From the NCBI GenBank assembly GCA_910577825.1, contig CAJTOK010000012.1, forward strand, positions 1-64,000: 64,000 nucleotides of DNA, written 5' to 3'. The notes beneath the pieces were generated by a model. That model did no database searches and was not told where the DNA came from. It was given only the letters and a program-made list of their open reading frames with translations. Of the stretch, positions 1-9,470 are shown one piece after another (within the stretch, counting starts at the first letter, position 1; every line of letters starts with the position of its first letter). The DNA comes from an uncultured Lachnospiraceae bacterium (GTDB lineage: Bacteria > Bacillota > Clostridia > Lachnospirales > Lachnospiraceae). The position numbers and the translations under genes are program-made.

Positions 1-71
1 TTCCCTTGTCTATTATAACAGATTTTTTATATCATGTCCAAAAGACTAATTGAAGCAGATAAAAAATTACA

Positions 72-100
72 TTGTACATTTATGTTTTAAATGGTAAAAT
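72..100 (+). promoter_or_regulatory. Candidate promoter of the Cache chemoreceptor
   Basis: A TTGTAC box (72-77) and a TAAAAT box (95-100) are separated by 17 bases and lie about 57 bases upstream of the chosen start codon. This fits a vegetative sigma-A promoter. I see no sigma-28 type promoter. Assigned by eye only. Confidence 0.45.
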
Positions 101-156
101 TATATATGGCAGCTTACAATCCACAAAATATAAAATTATACAAGGAGAAAATTTTT

Positions 157-1935
157 ATGAAGAACCTTAAAATACTTACAAAAATGGCGCTTATTGGCAT
201 TGCTGTGCTTGCTTTTGCCATATTTAGCATACTATTTTCTATAAACAGCATGAATGCAATAAAGCAGCAGACTATAAAAAATGAAGAGGAAAGTATAAGG
301 GCAGACTATGATGACAGTATTAAAAACGAAGTTGGAACGGTAATAACACTTCTTGACAGTTATAATGCAGATATACAGGCTGGATTATATTCAAAAGAGG
401 AAGGAATGAAGCTGGCTGCTGATAAAGTCAGGGCATTAAGGTATGGCACGGACGGGTATTTCTGGGCAGACCAGGCAGATGGCACTAATGTTGTACTTCT
501 TGGAAGCAGTACAGAAGGGACAAACCGCATGGACACAGAAGATGCCACAGGTTATAAAATGGTTGAAGATTTTATTACAAACTCTGTTAAAAACGGAAGC
601 TATTATTGTGACTACCAGTATCCTAAAGAGGGGGAAACCATACCACAGCCCAAAAGGGCATATACACAGTATTATGAGCCATTTGGCTGGGTAATCGGTA
701 CAGGCAATTACATAGACCATATTGACGGGCAGATTGCTGTTTCTAAGGCAGAGGCTGGGAAATTCACTAATGCAAAAACAAGATTATTCCTTGCCATATG
801 TATTGTTTTTGCAGCTGCTATTATCCTGTTTTTGTTATATATGATTGTAAATATAACAAAACCGCTTAAAACAGCAGGCATAAATATGAAAAATATGTCT
901 GAAGGTGATTTTTCAGATAATACAGATAAATCACTTCTGGAACGCAAGGACGATTTGGGAATACTTTTAAATGTTGCAGAAAAAATGCGTACTGATATCA
1001 GAAGGCTTGTCAGTGATGTTAAAAAAGAAGCTGAAATAATTACTGGCAGCATAGACGGCATAAGGGCAAGCATGGACAGCCTTAACAGCGAAATTGATGA
1101 TGTATCTTCAACAACAATACAGCTTTCTGCTTCTATGGAAGAAACGTCTGCCGCATCTGGTGATATAAATGTTATGACAAGGGAAATTGAATCTGCTGCA
1201 AGAAATGTAGCTGAACGTGCCCAGGAAGGTGCAGGACGTGCCCAGGATATATATAAGAAAGCTGCCAGTGCAAAAAATTCTACTAATGAAACTAAAAACA
1301 GCCTGATGGAACAAAAAGAATATATAAAGAACAACCTTAATTCCGCCCTTGAAAATGTAAAAGTAGTTTCTGAGATTTCCACATTAGCAGAATCAATTAT
1401 GGAGATAACTTCACAGACAAACCTTCTATCACTTAATGCAAGCATTGAAGCAGCAAGGGCTGGTGAAGCAGGAAAAGGTTTTGCTGTTGTTGCAGATGAA
1501 ATCAGGAAACTTGCAGAAGCTTCACAGGAGAACACAGAAAATATACAGAAAGTTACAGAACAGGTAAATGAATCTGTCCAGAGCCTTGCAAAAGATTCAG
1601 AGGCACTGCTGTCATTTATTGATGACCAGGTTATGGAAAGCATACATTTATTTGATTCTATTTCAAATAATTACAATGAGGATGCAAAAGAAATTGATTT
1701 GCTTGTAGCTGACTTTAGCGCAATCTCGGAAGAACTTCTGGCGTCTATAAGCAATATTACGGAGTCAATAGACGGGATATCACAGGCTGCCAGTGAAAGT
1801 GCGGCTGGTACTGCAAATATTGCAGACCGTATCGCCAATATAGTAGATACATCCAGTTCAGTTAATACATCATTACAGGATTCAAATAAAACTGCATGTA
1901 TGCTTAAAGAGGCAGCAAATAAGTTTAAACTATAG
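157..1935 (+). CDS. Methyl-accepting chemotaxis protein with extracellular single Cache domain
   Basis: Transmembrane chemoreceptor of 592 residues that should sense a small ligand outside the cell and control CheA. A membrane segment at about residues 10-32 is followed by an extracellular region with the sCache signature GYFWAD, a second membrane segment near 207-233, a HAMP-like linker and a long helical signalling domain. The hairpin tip LNASIEAARAGEAG lies near 426-439. I start at ATG 157 because AAGGAG sits 8 bases before it; an in-frame ATG at 91 has no such site and would put hydrophilic residues ahead of the membrane anchor. No che gene is adjacent. The ligand cannot be told from sequence; sCache receptors often bind small organic acids. 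Confidence 0.93.
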   Translation: MKNLKILTKMALIGIAVLAFAIFSILFSINSMNAIKQQTIKNEEESIRADYDDSIKNEVGTVITLLDSYNADIQAGLYSKEEGMKLAADKVRALRYGTDGYFWADQADGTNVVLLGSSTEGTNRMDTEDATGYKMVEDFITNSVKNGSYYCDYQYPKEGETIPQPKRAYTQYYEPFGWVIGTGNYIDHIDGQIAVSKAEAGKFTNAKTRLFLAICIVFAAAIILFLLYMIVNITKPLKTAGINMKNMSEGDFSDNTDKSLLERKDDLGILLNVAEKMRTDIRRLVSDVKKEAEIITGSIDGIRASMDSLNSEIDDVSSTTIQLSASMEETSAASGDINVMTREIESAARNVAERAQEGAGRAQDIYKKAASAKNSTNETKNSLMEQKEYIKNNLNSALENVKVVSEISTLAESIMEITSQTNLLSLNASIEAARAGEAGKGFAVVADEIRKLAEASQENTENIQKVTEQVNESVQSLAKDSEALLSFIDDQVMESIHLFDSISNNYNEDAKEIDLLVADFSAISEELLASISNITESIDGISQAASESAAGTANIADRIANIVDTSSSVNTSLQDSNKTACMLKEAANKFKL

Positions 1936-1946
1936 TTAAAGCCAGT

Positions 1947-1981
1947 CTGGCTGCACCCTGGTATGGGGCACAGCCAGTTTT
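1947..1981 (+). terminator. Terminator between the chemoreceptor and argR
   Basis: The stem CTGGCTG / CAGCCAG (1947-1953 and 1971-1977) is followed by TTTTAT, a rho-independent terminator for the plus-strand chemoreceptor. The genes converge here, so it may also stop argR transcription. Confidence 0.7.
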
Positions 1982-1994
1982 ATATTACGTTAAT

Positions 1995-2453
1995 TTATGC
2001 TTCTTCTTTCATAAATCTGGAAATATTTTCCATAACGCTTTTAACTTCGCCTGTTGAACGTATGGCACACATAACTGTGTCATCCCCTGCAATAGTCCCT
2101 GCCACGCCTGGTATTTCAATATTATCAATGGCAGCGGCTACTGCCATTGCCATGCCTGAAAGTGTCCTTATTACAAGAATATTTTCTGCCTGTTCCATCC
2201 ATATAAAACCATCCTTTAGCACACTTACATATTTACTGTAAAGGTTTGTTTCTTTTTCCTGCAGCTGCGTATATTTTTGGTGTACCCCGTCTACTGTAAC
2301 CTTTGTAAGCCTAAGTTCACGTATATCCCTTGATATAGTTGCCTGGGTAACTGGAAAGCCGGCACTTTCAAGACGCACGCCAAGTTCCTCTTGTGTTTCT
2401 ATCTGGTATTTTTCAATAAGCTCCAGTATCTTAGCCCGTCTTTCTATCTTCAT
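1995..2453 (-). CDS. argR: Arginine repressor ArgR/AhrC
   Basis: Arginine-responsive repressor of arginine biosynthesis and activator of catabolism, 152 residues, the usual family size. The N-terminal winged helix contains the recognition segment TQATISRDIREL (SR at 41-42). The C-terminal oligomerisation and arginine-binding domain contains GTIAGDDT at 119-126. GGGGGA precedes the ATG. It is the last gene of the long minus-strand run from the spoIIIA operon. In many Firmicutes recN, spoIVB and spo0A follow argR; here a converging chemoreceptor follows instead. Confidence 0.96.
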   Translation of the reverse strand: MKIERRAKILELIEKYQIETQEELGVRLESAGFPVTQATISRDIRELRLTKVTVDGVHQKYTQLQEKETNLYSKYVSVLKDGFIWMEQAENILVIRTLSGMAMAVAAAIDNIEIPGVAGTIAGDDTVMCAIRSTGEVKSVMENISRFMKEEA

Positions 2454-2480
2454 AAATCCCCCGTTCCTGTACTGGTTTTA

Positions 2481-3347
2481 CTATGCCTTGTTAAGCTTTT
2501 CCCGCATCTTTTCATAAAATCCTATTCCAGAAAGCTTTATAATCTGTGTTACGGCGTGCGGCACTTCTATTACAAGCCTGTCACCTGTAGAAATTTCCCC
2601 GACATTCCTGCCATCGGCGGCAACTACTGCAAAATCTGCGCCAGTATCTTTTGTCTGCCCGGTTTCTAATGTTATCTGGCCAGACGCATCTACAATAAGG
2701 CTTCTTTTATTTAGTGAATGCGGGCATATAGGCGTAATTATTACTGCTTTAATATGCGGCACTAAAACAGGCCCGCCTGCTGACAGGTTATATCCCGTTG
2801 AGCCAGTAGGTGTTGATATTATTATTCCATCACCCCTGTAGATATCAGCAAGTTCATTATTTAAAAATACTTTTATTGTTATAAGCCTTGCACCTCCGCG
2901 TTTACTTACAACAATATCATTCAGTGCATAACATGAAGAACGGCTGTCTGGCTGTTTAAAATAAGATATTTCCTTAAGCATTATACGGTTTTCAATGGTA
3001 AAGCTATTATTAAAAAGCCTGTCTAGTGCAATATCAACACTGCTGCCCTCTACCTCTGTAAGAAATCCAAGGTTTCCTGTATTTACCCCGATAATGGGAA
3101 GTTTTCTATGTACAAGGTCTATTGCTGCCTGTATCATTGTACCATCACCGCCAAGGACTATTGCACACTCTGTATTTTCTGGTATTTTGGACACATCTGT
3201 AAAATGCCTTATGCCTGCTGAATCTGACATACGGTTTTCAAGTATAATGCACTTCTTCCCATTCGCTTCCATATATTCCATAATATGGTGTACCATATCA
3301 TGGTTTGCTTTCTTATCACTATTTGTAATTATACAAAACTGTTCCAT
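2481..3347 (-). CDS. nadK: NAD kinase
   Basis: Phosphorylates NAD to NADP in the cytosol. The 288 residues show the family GGDGT motif at 66-70, the NLGFLTE segment near 92-98, the LND segment at 142-144 and the nucleotide-binding TGSTGYNLSAGGP at 181-193. It lies 12 bases after tlyA and 27 bases before argR, in the conserved tlyA-nadK-argR order. Nothing looks degenerate. Confidence 0.96.
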   Translation of the reverse strand: MEQFCIITNSDKKANHDMVHHIMEYMEANGKKCIILENRMSDSAGIRHFTDVSKIPENTECAIVLGGDGTMIQAAIDLVHRKLPIIGVNTGNLGFLTEVEGSSVDIALDRLFNNSFTIENRIMLKEISYFKQPDSRSSCYALNDIVVSKRGGARLITIKVFLNNELADIYRGDGIIISTPTGSTGYNLSAGGPVLVPHIKAVIITPICPHSLNKRSLIVDASGQITLETGQTKDTGADFAVVAADGRNVGEISTGDRLVIEVPHAVTQIIKLSGIGFYEKMREKLNKA

Positions 3348-3359
3348 TGTAGATAATCC

Positions 3360-4205
3360 TCACTTATCCAGGTTTTCATGTGCCTGTTTTACAATATCTT
3401 CTGCCAGCTGCCTGTACTTAGTATTAAATTCTTCCTTTGCCATTTCCATGTTTTCTGGAATATCATTTATTTTTTCTAAATATAAAAGATACTCTATATT
3501 TCCTTCTGGTCCTTTTATTGGTGAATAGTTTAAGTCTGTTATACTAAACCCGGCAGATAATGAATATGCCATAATATTTTCCAGAACCTCCAGATGCACT
3601 GCTGCATCACGCACTACGCCCTTCTTCCCGACTTTACCACGGCCTGCCTCAAACTGCGGCTTTACAAGGCATACTGCCCTTCCGCCGTCTGCAAGAATCC
3701 CGCGTACAGGAATAAGGACTTTGGACAATGATATAAACGAAACATCTATTGAAACAAAACTTACTTTCTCAGGGATATCATTATGCGTTATATATCTTAT
3801 ATTAGTCTTTTCCATAGAAACTACACGGCTGTCTTTGCGCAGCTTCCATGCAAGCTGGTTTGTGCCAGCATCTACCGCATAAACTTTTGCTGCGCCATTC
3901 TGCAGCATGCAGTCTGTAAAACCGCCTGTTGAAGAACCAGCATCAAGGCATATAAGCCCTTCAAGATTAATGTTCCACAATGAAACCGCCTTTTCAAGCT
4001 TAAAACCGCCACGGCTTACATATTTCATGGAAGCAGCTTTTACTTCAATGGCGGCATCTTCTTCAAATGTGCTTCCTGCCTTGTCCTCACGCTGCCCGTT
4101 TACAAAAACGTCCCCCGCCATTATTACTGCCTTTGCCTTTTCCCTTGATTCTGCAAGGCATCTCTTAACCAGCAGTACATCAAGCCTTTCCTTTTTCTTC
4201 TTCAT
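3360..4205 (-). CDS. tlyA: TlyA family rRNA 2'-O-methyltransferase (S4 + FtsJ domains)
   Basis: Predicted SAM-dependent ribose methyltransferase of ribosomal RNA. An N-terminal S4 RNA-binding domain (about residues 7-66, RLDVLLVKR...SREKAKAVIMAG) precedes an FtsJ/RrmJ Rossmann domain with the SAM motif LDAGSSTGGFTD at 88-99 and the KPQFEAGR segment later. The 281 residues match full-length TlyA. Its ATG lies inside the end of dxs (26-base overlap), suggesting translational coupling. Some TlyA proteins are also called haemolysins; the methyltransferase role is the better supported one. Confidence 0.93.
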   Translation of the reverse strand: MKKKKERLDVLLVKRCLAESREKAKAVIMAGDVFVNGQREDKAGSTFEEDAAIEVKAASMKYVSRGGFKLEKAVSLWNINLEGLICLDAGSSTGGFTDCMLQNGAAKVYAVDAGTNQLAWKLRKDSRVVSMEKTNIRYITHNDIPEKVSFVSIDVSFISLSKVLIPVRGILADGGRAVCLVKPQFEAGRGKVGKKGVVRDAAVHLEVLENIMAYSLSAGFSITDLNYSPIKGPEGNIEYLLYLEKINDIPENMEMAKEEFNTKYRQLAEDIVKQAHENLDK

Positions 4206-6066
4206 ATGTCTCTAGCACCCTTTCAGCAACCTTATCTGCACTAATTCCATATTTTTCCTTTAAAATGCTGGCAGAACCATGCTCTAAAAACTTGTCTGGA
4301 AGTCCTATGCAAAGGACTTTTACACTGTTATCCCTGTTATTAACCCAATTTGCCACAGCCTGCCCGAATCCCCCTGTAACAACGCCTTCCTCCAGGGTAA
4401 CAAAAAGACTGTGTCCTTTTAATGCCTCCTCTAAAAGCCCTGTATCAAAAGGCTTTAAAAAGCGCATATTAACAACAGATATATCCAGCCCTTCTTTTTT
4501 TAACCTTTCCCTGGCTTCTGCTGCCGTTTTTACCATGCTCCCGGCAGCAAGAAGCACTATATCCTGCCCTTTTGCTATCCATTCGCCCCTGCCATTAACT
4601 ATTGGCTGTTTAAAGCTTTCAAGCCCTGTATATGCCTCACCCCTCGGATAGCGTATTGCCACAGGTGCATTATAGTTTATTGCAAATGAAAGCATTTCCC
4701 TGAGTTCCCATGAATTTTTAGGTGCTATAATGGTTAAACCGGGCATTGGCATCATAAATGCTATATCAAAAATACCCTGGTGTGTCTCCCCATCACTCCC
4801 AACTATCCCTGCCCTGTCTGCCATAAATACAACTGGAAGCCTGCAAAGGCATACATCATGTAATATCTGGTCATATGCCCTCTGCAAAAACGTTGAATAT
4901 ATTGCAACTACTGGATGAAGCCCGCCTGCTGCCATTCCTGCTGCAAATGTAACGGCATGTTCTTCTGCTATGCCTACATCAAAAAACCTTCCTGGAAACT
5001 TTCTGGCAAATGCAGACAGCCCTGTACCAGCAGGCATTGCTGCCGTTACTGCTGTAATCTTCTTATTTTCTTCTGCAAGTTCCACTATCTTTTGGCTAAA
5101 TACATCTGTGTATGTTTCTTTTGCTTCTGCACTTTTCCTTGCAGAGCCGTCACGTACAAAGAAGGGCGCAACACCATGGAATGATGAAGGGTCTTTTTCT
5201 GCTGGCGGGTATCCCTTTCCTTTTCTTGTGCATACATGCACGAGAACTGCCCCTTTTACCTTTGATGCCCCGTCAAATGCAGCCATCATCTTTTTAATAT
5301 CATGCCCGTCTATAGGCCCTATATATTTAATGCCCATATCTTCAAAAAGCATCCCGGGTATAAATACCCTTTTTAAAACATCTTTAAACCCTCTTATGCT
5401 TGTAGTGATTTTCTCCCCTACATGCGGCATTTTTTTAAGGATATTTTCAATATCCTCTTTAAGCCCCATATAATTTGTATTTGTCCTTATATTGCCAAGA
5501 TAGCCCGCCATTCCCCCTACATTTTTAGCTATTGACATCTGGTTATCATTTAACACAATTATAAGGTTTGATTTAAGCCTTGCAGCATTATTTAAAGCTT
5601 CATATGCCATGCCGCCTGAAAGTGCACCGTCCCCAATTACTGCAAAAATCTTCTGTACACCATTTCTTATATTCCTCGCTTTGGCAAGCCCGGTAGCAGC
5701 GCTTATTGAAGTTGAACTATGCCCTGTATTAAATACATCACACGGGCTCTCTGCACGCTTCGGGAAACCGCTCATGCCGCCATACTGCCTTAAAGTTGCA
5801 AATTCCTCTTTTCTGCCTGTAAGTATCTTATGTGTATAACTCTGGTGCCCTACATCCCATATAATTTCATCATATGGAAGTTCACAGCACAGGTGTAGTG
5901 CCATTGAAAGCTCTACAACACCAAGGTTTGAAGATAAATGCCCCCCTGTGCGGCTCACATTCTTAACAATAAAGCGCCTGATTTCCCATGCAAGTTTCTT
6001 ATAATCACTGGGGTCTATATTTTTTATATCATTTGGCTGGTTTATCCTGTCAAGTAATTCTTCCAC
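4180..6066 (-). CDS. dxs: 1-deoxy-D-xylulose-5-phosphate synthase
   Basis: First enzyme of the MEP isoprenoid pathway: condenses pyruvate and glyceraldehyde-3-phosphate using thiamine diphosphate. The 628 residues contain GGHLSSNLG near 41-49, GHQSYTHK at 73-80, the thiamine/Mg motif GDGALSGG at 145-152, and the C-terminal transketolase parts EEHAV and DRAGIVGSDG. Translation starts at GTG (6064-6066), with GGAG about 8 bases upstream. It follows ispA by 12 bases and overlaps tlyA, so precursor supply and prenyl chain building are co-transcribed. Confidence 0.97.
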   Translation of the reverse strand: MEELLDRINQPNDIKNIDPSDYKKLAWEIRRFIVKNVSRTGGHLSSNLGVVELSMALHLCCELPYDEIIWDVGHQSYTHKILTGRKEEFATLRQYGGMSGFPKRAESPCDVFNTGHSSTSISAATGLAKARNIRNGVQKIFAVIGDGALSGGMAYEALNNAARLKSNLIIVLNDNQMSIAKNVGGMAGYLGNIRTNTNYMGLKEDIENILKKMPHVGEKITTSIRGFKDVLKRVFIPGMLFEDMGIKYIGPIDGHDIKKMMAAFDGASKVKGAVLVHVCTRKGKGYPPAEKDPSSFHGVAPFFVRDGSARKSAEAKETYTDVFSQKIVELAEENKKITAVTAAMPAGTGLSAFARKFPGRFFDVGIAEEHAVTFAAGMAAGGLHPVVAIYSTFLQRAYDQILHDVCLCRLPVVFMADRAGIVGSDGETHQGIFDIAFMMPMPGLTIIAPKNSWELREMLSFAINYNAPVAIRYPRGEAYTGLESFKQPIVNGRGEWIAKGQDIVLLAAGSMVKTAAEARERLKKEGLDISVVNMRFLKPFDTGLLEEALKGHSLFVTLEEGVVTGGFGQAVANWVNNRDNSVKVLCIGLPDKFLEHGSASILKEKYGISADKVAERVLETYEEEKGKA

Positions 6067-6078
6067 GGTAATTTCTCC

Positions 6079-6978
6079 TTACTTTTTACGCTTAATAAGC
6101 ATCTTAACTAATGTATTAAGATATAAATTCTGTACAGGCATAGCATAAAGTATTCCCAGTGCTTTTTCTGAATAATCCTTTACTGCCTGTACTGCCTTGT
6201 CCATTCCATATAAGGACACATATGTTGACTTTTCATTTTTTTCATCACTATGGACTGGCTTCCCAAGCTCCTTTACTGTACTTGTAATATCAAGTATATC
6301 GTCCTGTATCTGGAATGCCATTCCTGTATAATGCCCTGCCTTTCCAAGCTCCTTTACAGTGCCATCATCTGCCCCCGCAAGTACAGCACCCGTCATAAAT
6401 GCTGCTTCAAGCAGCGCACCTGTTTTTAAACTGTATATAAATAAAAGTTCCTCCTGTGAAAGAGGCTTCCCCGTTTTTTCAACATCTACAACCTGCCCGC
6501 CAAGCATACCATAAATACCTGCCTTGTCTGCCAGGATTTTTAAAGCCCTTGATTTTAATACAAGGCTTCTGCCATCTTCAAATCCCTGCAATGCAGTTTC
6601 AAAAGCATAGTTAAGCAGTGCATCCCCTGCCAGTATGCCCATATCCTCACCATAAACTATATGTGTAGTTTTCCTGCCCCGCCTGTACTCGTCATTATCC
6701 ATTGCCGGCAAATCATCATGTACAAGTGAATATGTGTGTACCATCTCTATAGCAGCCATAAAAGGAAGTACAATACGTTCGTCCCTGCCACCTGCCATCT
6801 TATAGGTTTCCCACATAATCATAGGGCGCAGCCTTTTGCCACCTGCCATAAGGCTGTACTCCATAGCATCACTTATTGTCTTCTGGTGCTGGATGCCCTT
6901 TGGCAGAAATCCCTTAATTTTTTCTTCAATCCATAAAGTTTCCTCTTCCAGCTGTTTATTAAAAACTTCCTTATCCAT
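6079..6978 (-). CDS. ispA: Polyprenyl synthetase (farnesyl diphosphate synthase type)
   Basis: Builds C15 prenyl diphosphate from IPP and DMAPP. The 299 residues carry the first aspartate-rich motif DDLPAMD at 88-94 and the second, QIQDDILD, near 224-231, plus GGKRLRP near 46-52. AAGGGG lies 4 bases before the ATG. It sits between xseB and dxs, the standard Firmicutes order. Product chain length is inferred from family and context; geranylgeranyl synthase is a less likely alternative. Confidence 0.94.
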   Translation of the reverse strand: MDKEVFNKQLEEETLWIEEKIKGFLPKGIQHQKTISDAMEYSLMAGGKRLRPMIMWETYKMAGGRDERIVLPFMAAIEMVHTYSLVHDDLPAMDNDEYRRGRKTTHIVYGEDMGILAGDALLNYAFETALQGFEDGRSLVLKSRALKILADKAGIYGMLGGQVVDVEKTGKPLSQEELLFIYSLKTGALLEAAFMTGAVLAGADDGTVKELGKAGHYTGMAFQIQDDILDITSTVKELGKPVHSDEKNEKSTYVSLYGMDKAVQAVKDYSEKALGILYAMPVQNLYLNTLVKMLIKRKK

Positions 6979-7013
6979 AAAACCCCTTCCCCGGCAAGTG
7001 GCACATCCAGGCT

Positions 7014-7208
7014 CTATGCCTCATTATCTATAACTATTAATTTCTTCTCAGCCTTATCAAGTGCATCATTACAGTTCTTAACAAGTTTCATGCCTTCTTC
7101 GTACATTTTAAATGACTCCTCAAGTGTAAGCCCACCGCCCTGGAGCTGTCCTATAATATTATCAAGGCTTTCAAATGACTGTTCAAGTGTCATTTTCTTT
7201 GCTGCCAT
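7014..7208 (-). CDS. xseB: Exodeoxyribonuclease VII small subunit
   Basis: Small helical subunit that partners XseA in exonuclease VII. The core TLEQSFESLDNIIGQLQGGGLTLEE-type helix-turn-helix pattern is typical, about 64 residues. I start at ATG 7208 (MAAKKMTLEQ): AAAGG is about 13 bases upstream of it, but only 1-2 bases before the alternative ATG at 7220. It follows xseA immediately and precedes ispA, as in related genomes. Confidence 0.92.
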   Translation of the reverse strand: MAAKKMTLEQSFESLDNIIGQLQGGGLTLEESFKMYEEGMKLVKNCNDALDKAEKKLIVIDNEA

Positions 7209-7227
7209 AATTAAAACCATACCTTTC

Positions 7228-8448
7228 TTAATGTGGGTTTTCTGTGTTTTTGCATAATATAATGCTGCCTGCAGTAGCAGATACCTGCCCGTCCTGCATA
7301 TACATTACAAGTTCCTGTCCTTTTTTTACATCCCCTGCCGATTTTATATTATTGCCATCTTTATCTGTTACATAGGAATACCCGCTTTTAAGCTTATAAA
7401 GCGGTGACAGCCCTTTAAGCTCCTCCACATACAGTTCCAGCTGGTGTCTTGCAGCCGCCACCCTCTGCTGTATAAGGGATGCCAGCTTGTCCTCACAGTC
7501 TGCAATGTAAAGCCTTTTCTGCCTTAAAACATCCTGCGGGCCCAGGTGTTTAAGCACTGTATAGTACTGTTCCAGTTTTAGTTTCTTTATCTTTAATATA
7601 TTATTTATCTGCCATTTAAGTGAATATGCAGCTTCCCTTAATGCAGCTTCCACTTCCCTGTATGGATATACTGCAAGCTCTGCGGCAGCTGAAGGTGTGG
7701 GTGCTCTTAAATCTGCGGCAAAATCTGCTATAGTTGTATCTGTTTCATGCCCCACCGCAGAAATTACAGGCTTGTTGCATACATAAATTTCCCTTGCAAG
7801 CTTTTCTGAATTAAACGCCCATAAATCCTCTATAGAGCCTCCGCCCCTGCCTATTATAATTGTATCAACATCTGTTTTTCCAAAATACCTGATTCCCTTT
7901 ATAATTGTATCTTCTGCCCCTTCCCCCTGTACTTTTGCAGGATAAAGGTAAATCTGCACATAGGGGTTGCGCCTTGCTGCAACATTGCATATATCGTGTA
8001 TAACAGCACCATCTGGCGCAGTTACAACACCAATGCTTTTAGCATATGCCGGTATCTTCTTTTTCCTGTCTGTATCAAAAAGCCCCTCTTCTAAAAGGCG
8101 CTTTTTCATTTTTTCATATTCCTCATACAGCCTGCCGCCCCCGTCACGTATAATCTTCCTGGCATAGAGCTGGTACCTGCCATCCCGTTCATATACATTT
8201 ATGCTTCCCTGCACTATAACGCCGCTGCCTTCTTCCATCTTAAACCCAAGACCACTGCGCATTGAGGCGAACATAACACAGGAAAGCTGTGATAAACTGT
8301 CTTTAATAGTAAAATAAATATGGCCTGATGAATGATACTTACAGCCAGACACCTCTCCCCTTACTAAAATATTATTAAGCGCATACTCCCTTGTAAACAT
8401 ATTTTTAATATAAGAATTTACCTGGGAAACAGACCTGGCTTCTTCCAT
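7228..8448 (-). CDS. xseA: Exodeoxyribonuclease VII large subunit
   Basis: Catalytic subunit of the single-strand-specific exonuclease used in repair and recombination. The 406 residues begin with an OB-fold (VNSYIKNMF...VRGEVSGCKYHSSGHIYF) and continue with the conserved catalytic segments GVVTAPDGAVIHDI, IIIGRGGGSIEDLWAFN and AVGHETDTTIADFAADLRAPTPS split across residues of about 130-280. GGGGAG precedes the ATG. The gene follows nusB with only 4 intervening bases. Confidence 0.96.
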   Translation of the reverse strand: MEEARSVSQVNSYIKNMFTREYALNNILVRGEVSGCKYHSSGHIYFTIKDSLSQLSCVMFASMRSGLGFKMEEGSGVIVQGSINVYERDGRYQLYARKIIRDGGGRLYEEYEKMKKRLLEEGLFDTDRKKKIPAYAKSIGVVTAPDGAVIHDICNVAARRNPYVQIYLYPAKVQGEGAEDTIIKGIRYFGKTDVDTIIIGRGGGSIEDLWAFNSEKLAREIYVCNKPVISAVGHETDTTIADFAADLRAPTPSAAAELAVYPYREVEAALREAAYSLKWQINNILKIKKLKLEQYYTVLKHLGPQDVLRQKRLYIADCEDKLASLIQQRVAAARHQLELYVEELKGLSPLYKLKSGYSYVTDKDGNNIKSAGDVKKGQELVMYMQDGQVSATAGSIILCKNTENPH

Positions 8449-8452
8449 AATG

Positions 8453-8935
8453 TTACTCCCCTGTACAGCCGGCTTTTACATCCGCTGTATTATTTTCTTT
8501 GCTGCTGCCATCTTCTGCAGGCGTGCTGCCCCTGCCCTTTACAACTGATGCAAGTATCCCGTTAATAAACCCTTTGGACTTTTCTGTACAGTAAAGCTTT
8601 GAAAGTTCTACTGCTTCATTAATTGCCACACTGTCAGGCACATCATCTGCATAAAGCAGTTCAAAGACAGCCAGCCTAAGGACTGTAAGTTCTGCCTTTG
8701 CTATCCTGTTTACCGTCCAGCCTTTGGATTTTGACTCAATCTGTGCATCAATTTCTTCAAGATGCTCTAACACAATGCTAAACTTATTACGTAATTCCTT
8801 TTTATCTTTTTCAGACGCATTCTCTATCTCTTCTTCAAGATATATATCTGCCTGGTTTTCAACTTCCTCTTTGTTATAAAAGTCCAGGCGGAACAACATA
8901 ATGTATAAATTTTCCCTGATTTTTCTTCTTGTCAT
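8453..8935 (-). CDS. nusB: Transcription antitermination factor NusB
   Basis: RNA-binding factor of the rRNA antitermination complex with NusE/S10. The 160 residues show an all-helical NusB pattern: RRKIRENLYIMLFRLDFY at the start, and RIAKAELTVLRLAVFELLY then AINEAVELSKLYC in the C-terminal half. A charged, probably disordered tail of about 20 residues (ending NTADVKAGCTGE) extends past the fold. It opens the nusB-xseA-xseB-ispA-dxs block. Confidence 0.94.
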   Translation of the reverse strand: MTRRKIRENLYIMLFRLDFYNKEEVENQADIYLEEEIENASEKDKKELRNKFSIVLEHLEEIDAQIESKSKGWTVNRIAKAELTVLRLAVFELLYADDVPDSVAINEAVELSKLYCTEKSKGFINGILASVVKGRGSTPAEDGSSKENNTADVKAGCTGE

Positions 8936-8992
8936 AACTCTATTGTACCTTACTTTCCCGGATTACCGTGCTGTGCTGTTTATACATTTACA

Positions 8993-9370
8993 TTATTCAT
9001 TTAAATTAACTCCTGCAACCCTGACATTAACTTCAGGGACTACAAGCCCTGTCATGGTTTCAATCTGCTGGCTTACCCTGTTCTGTACCTGTTCTGATAC
9101 ACTTTTAATACTGTAGCCGTATTTCACATTAAGCATAATATCAACATGTACAAGACCCTCTTCCATAGTTACCTTAACTCCTTTTGACAAATTCTTCATG
9201 CCAAACTTGCCAATAAGTTCATTAGTAATATTTCCTGCCATTGAACTTACACCTTCTGTTTCTGTAGCTGCAATCGCCGCTATAATTGCGACAACATCTG
9301 ATGCAATCTTAACCTCCCCTGTTCCCTTTTTTTCCACAACATACTCTTTTGGTTCCTGTTCTTTTGACAC
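8993..9370 (-). CDS. Asp23/Gls24 family envelope stress protein
   Basis: Small cytosolic protein of 125 residues with the Asp23 pattern: IASDVVAIIAAIAATETEGVSSM near 20-42, then VKVTMEEGLVHVDIMLNVKYG. In Gram-positive bacteria this family associates with the membrane inner face and alkaline or envelope stress; exact function is unsettled. Translation starts at GTG with AGGAGGGGG upstream. It commonly sits between spoIIIAH and nusB in Clostridia, as here. Confidence 0.9.
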   Translation of the reverse strand: MSKEQEPKEYVVEKKGTGEVKIASDVVAIIAAIAATETEGVSSMAGNITNELIGKFGMKNLSKGVKVTMEEGLVHVDIMLNVKYGYSIKSVSEQVQNRVSQQIETMTGLVVPEVNVRVAGVNLNE

Positions 9371-9470
9371 GCCAGTACCCCCTCCTTAGTCCTCAATTTT
9401 GGCAATTTAATAAAACTGTATCTAATTTATTATACCAAAATGCCAGATATTTGCAATCTTTACTTTGTTG

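Noticed and set aside
91..156. Longer N-terminus for the Cache chemoreceptor
   Set aside because: No ribosome site before ATG 91, and it overlaps the likely promoter; the AAGGAG before ATG 157 is clear.
708..1643. A 311-codon open frame on the minus strand inside the chemoreceptor
   Set aside because: Antisense shadow of a real gene; Ser/Leu-rich low-complexity translation with no domain and no ribosome site.
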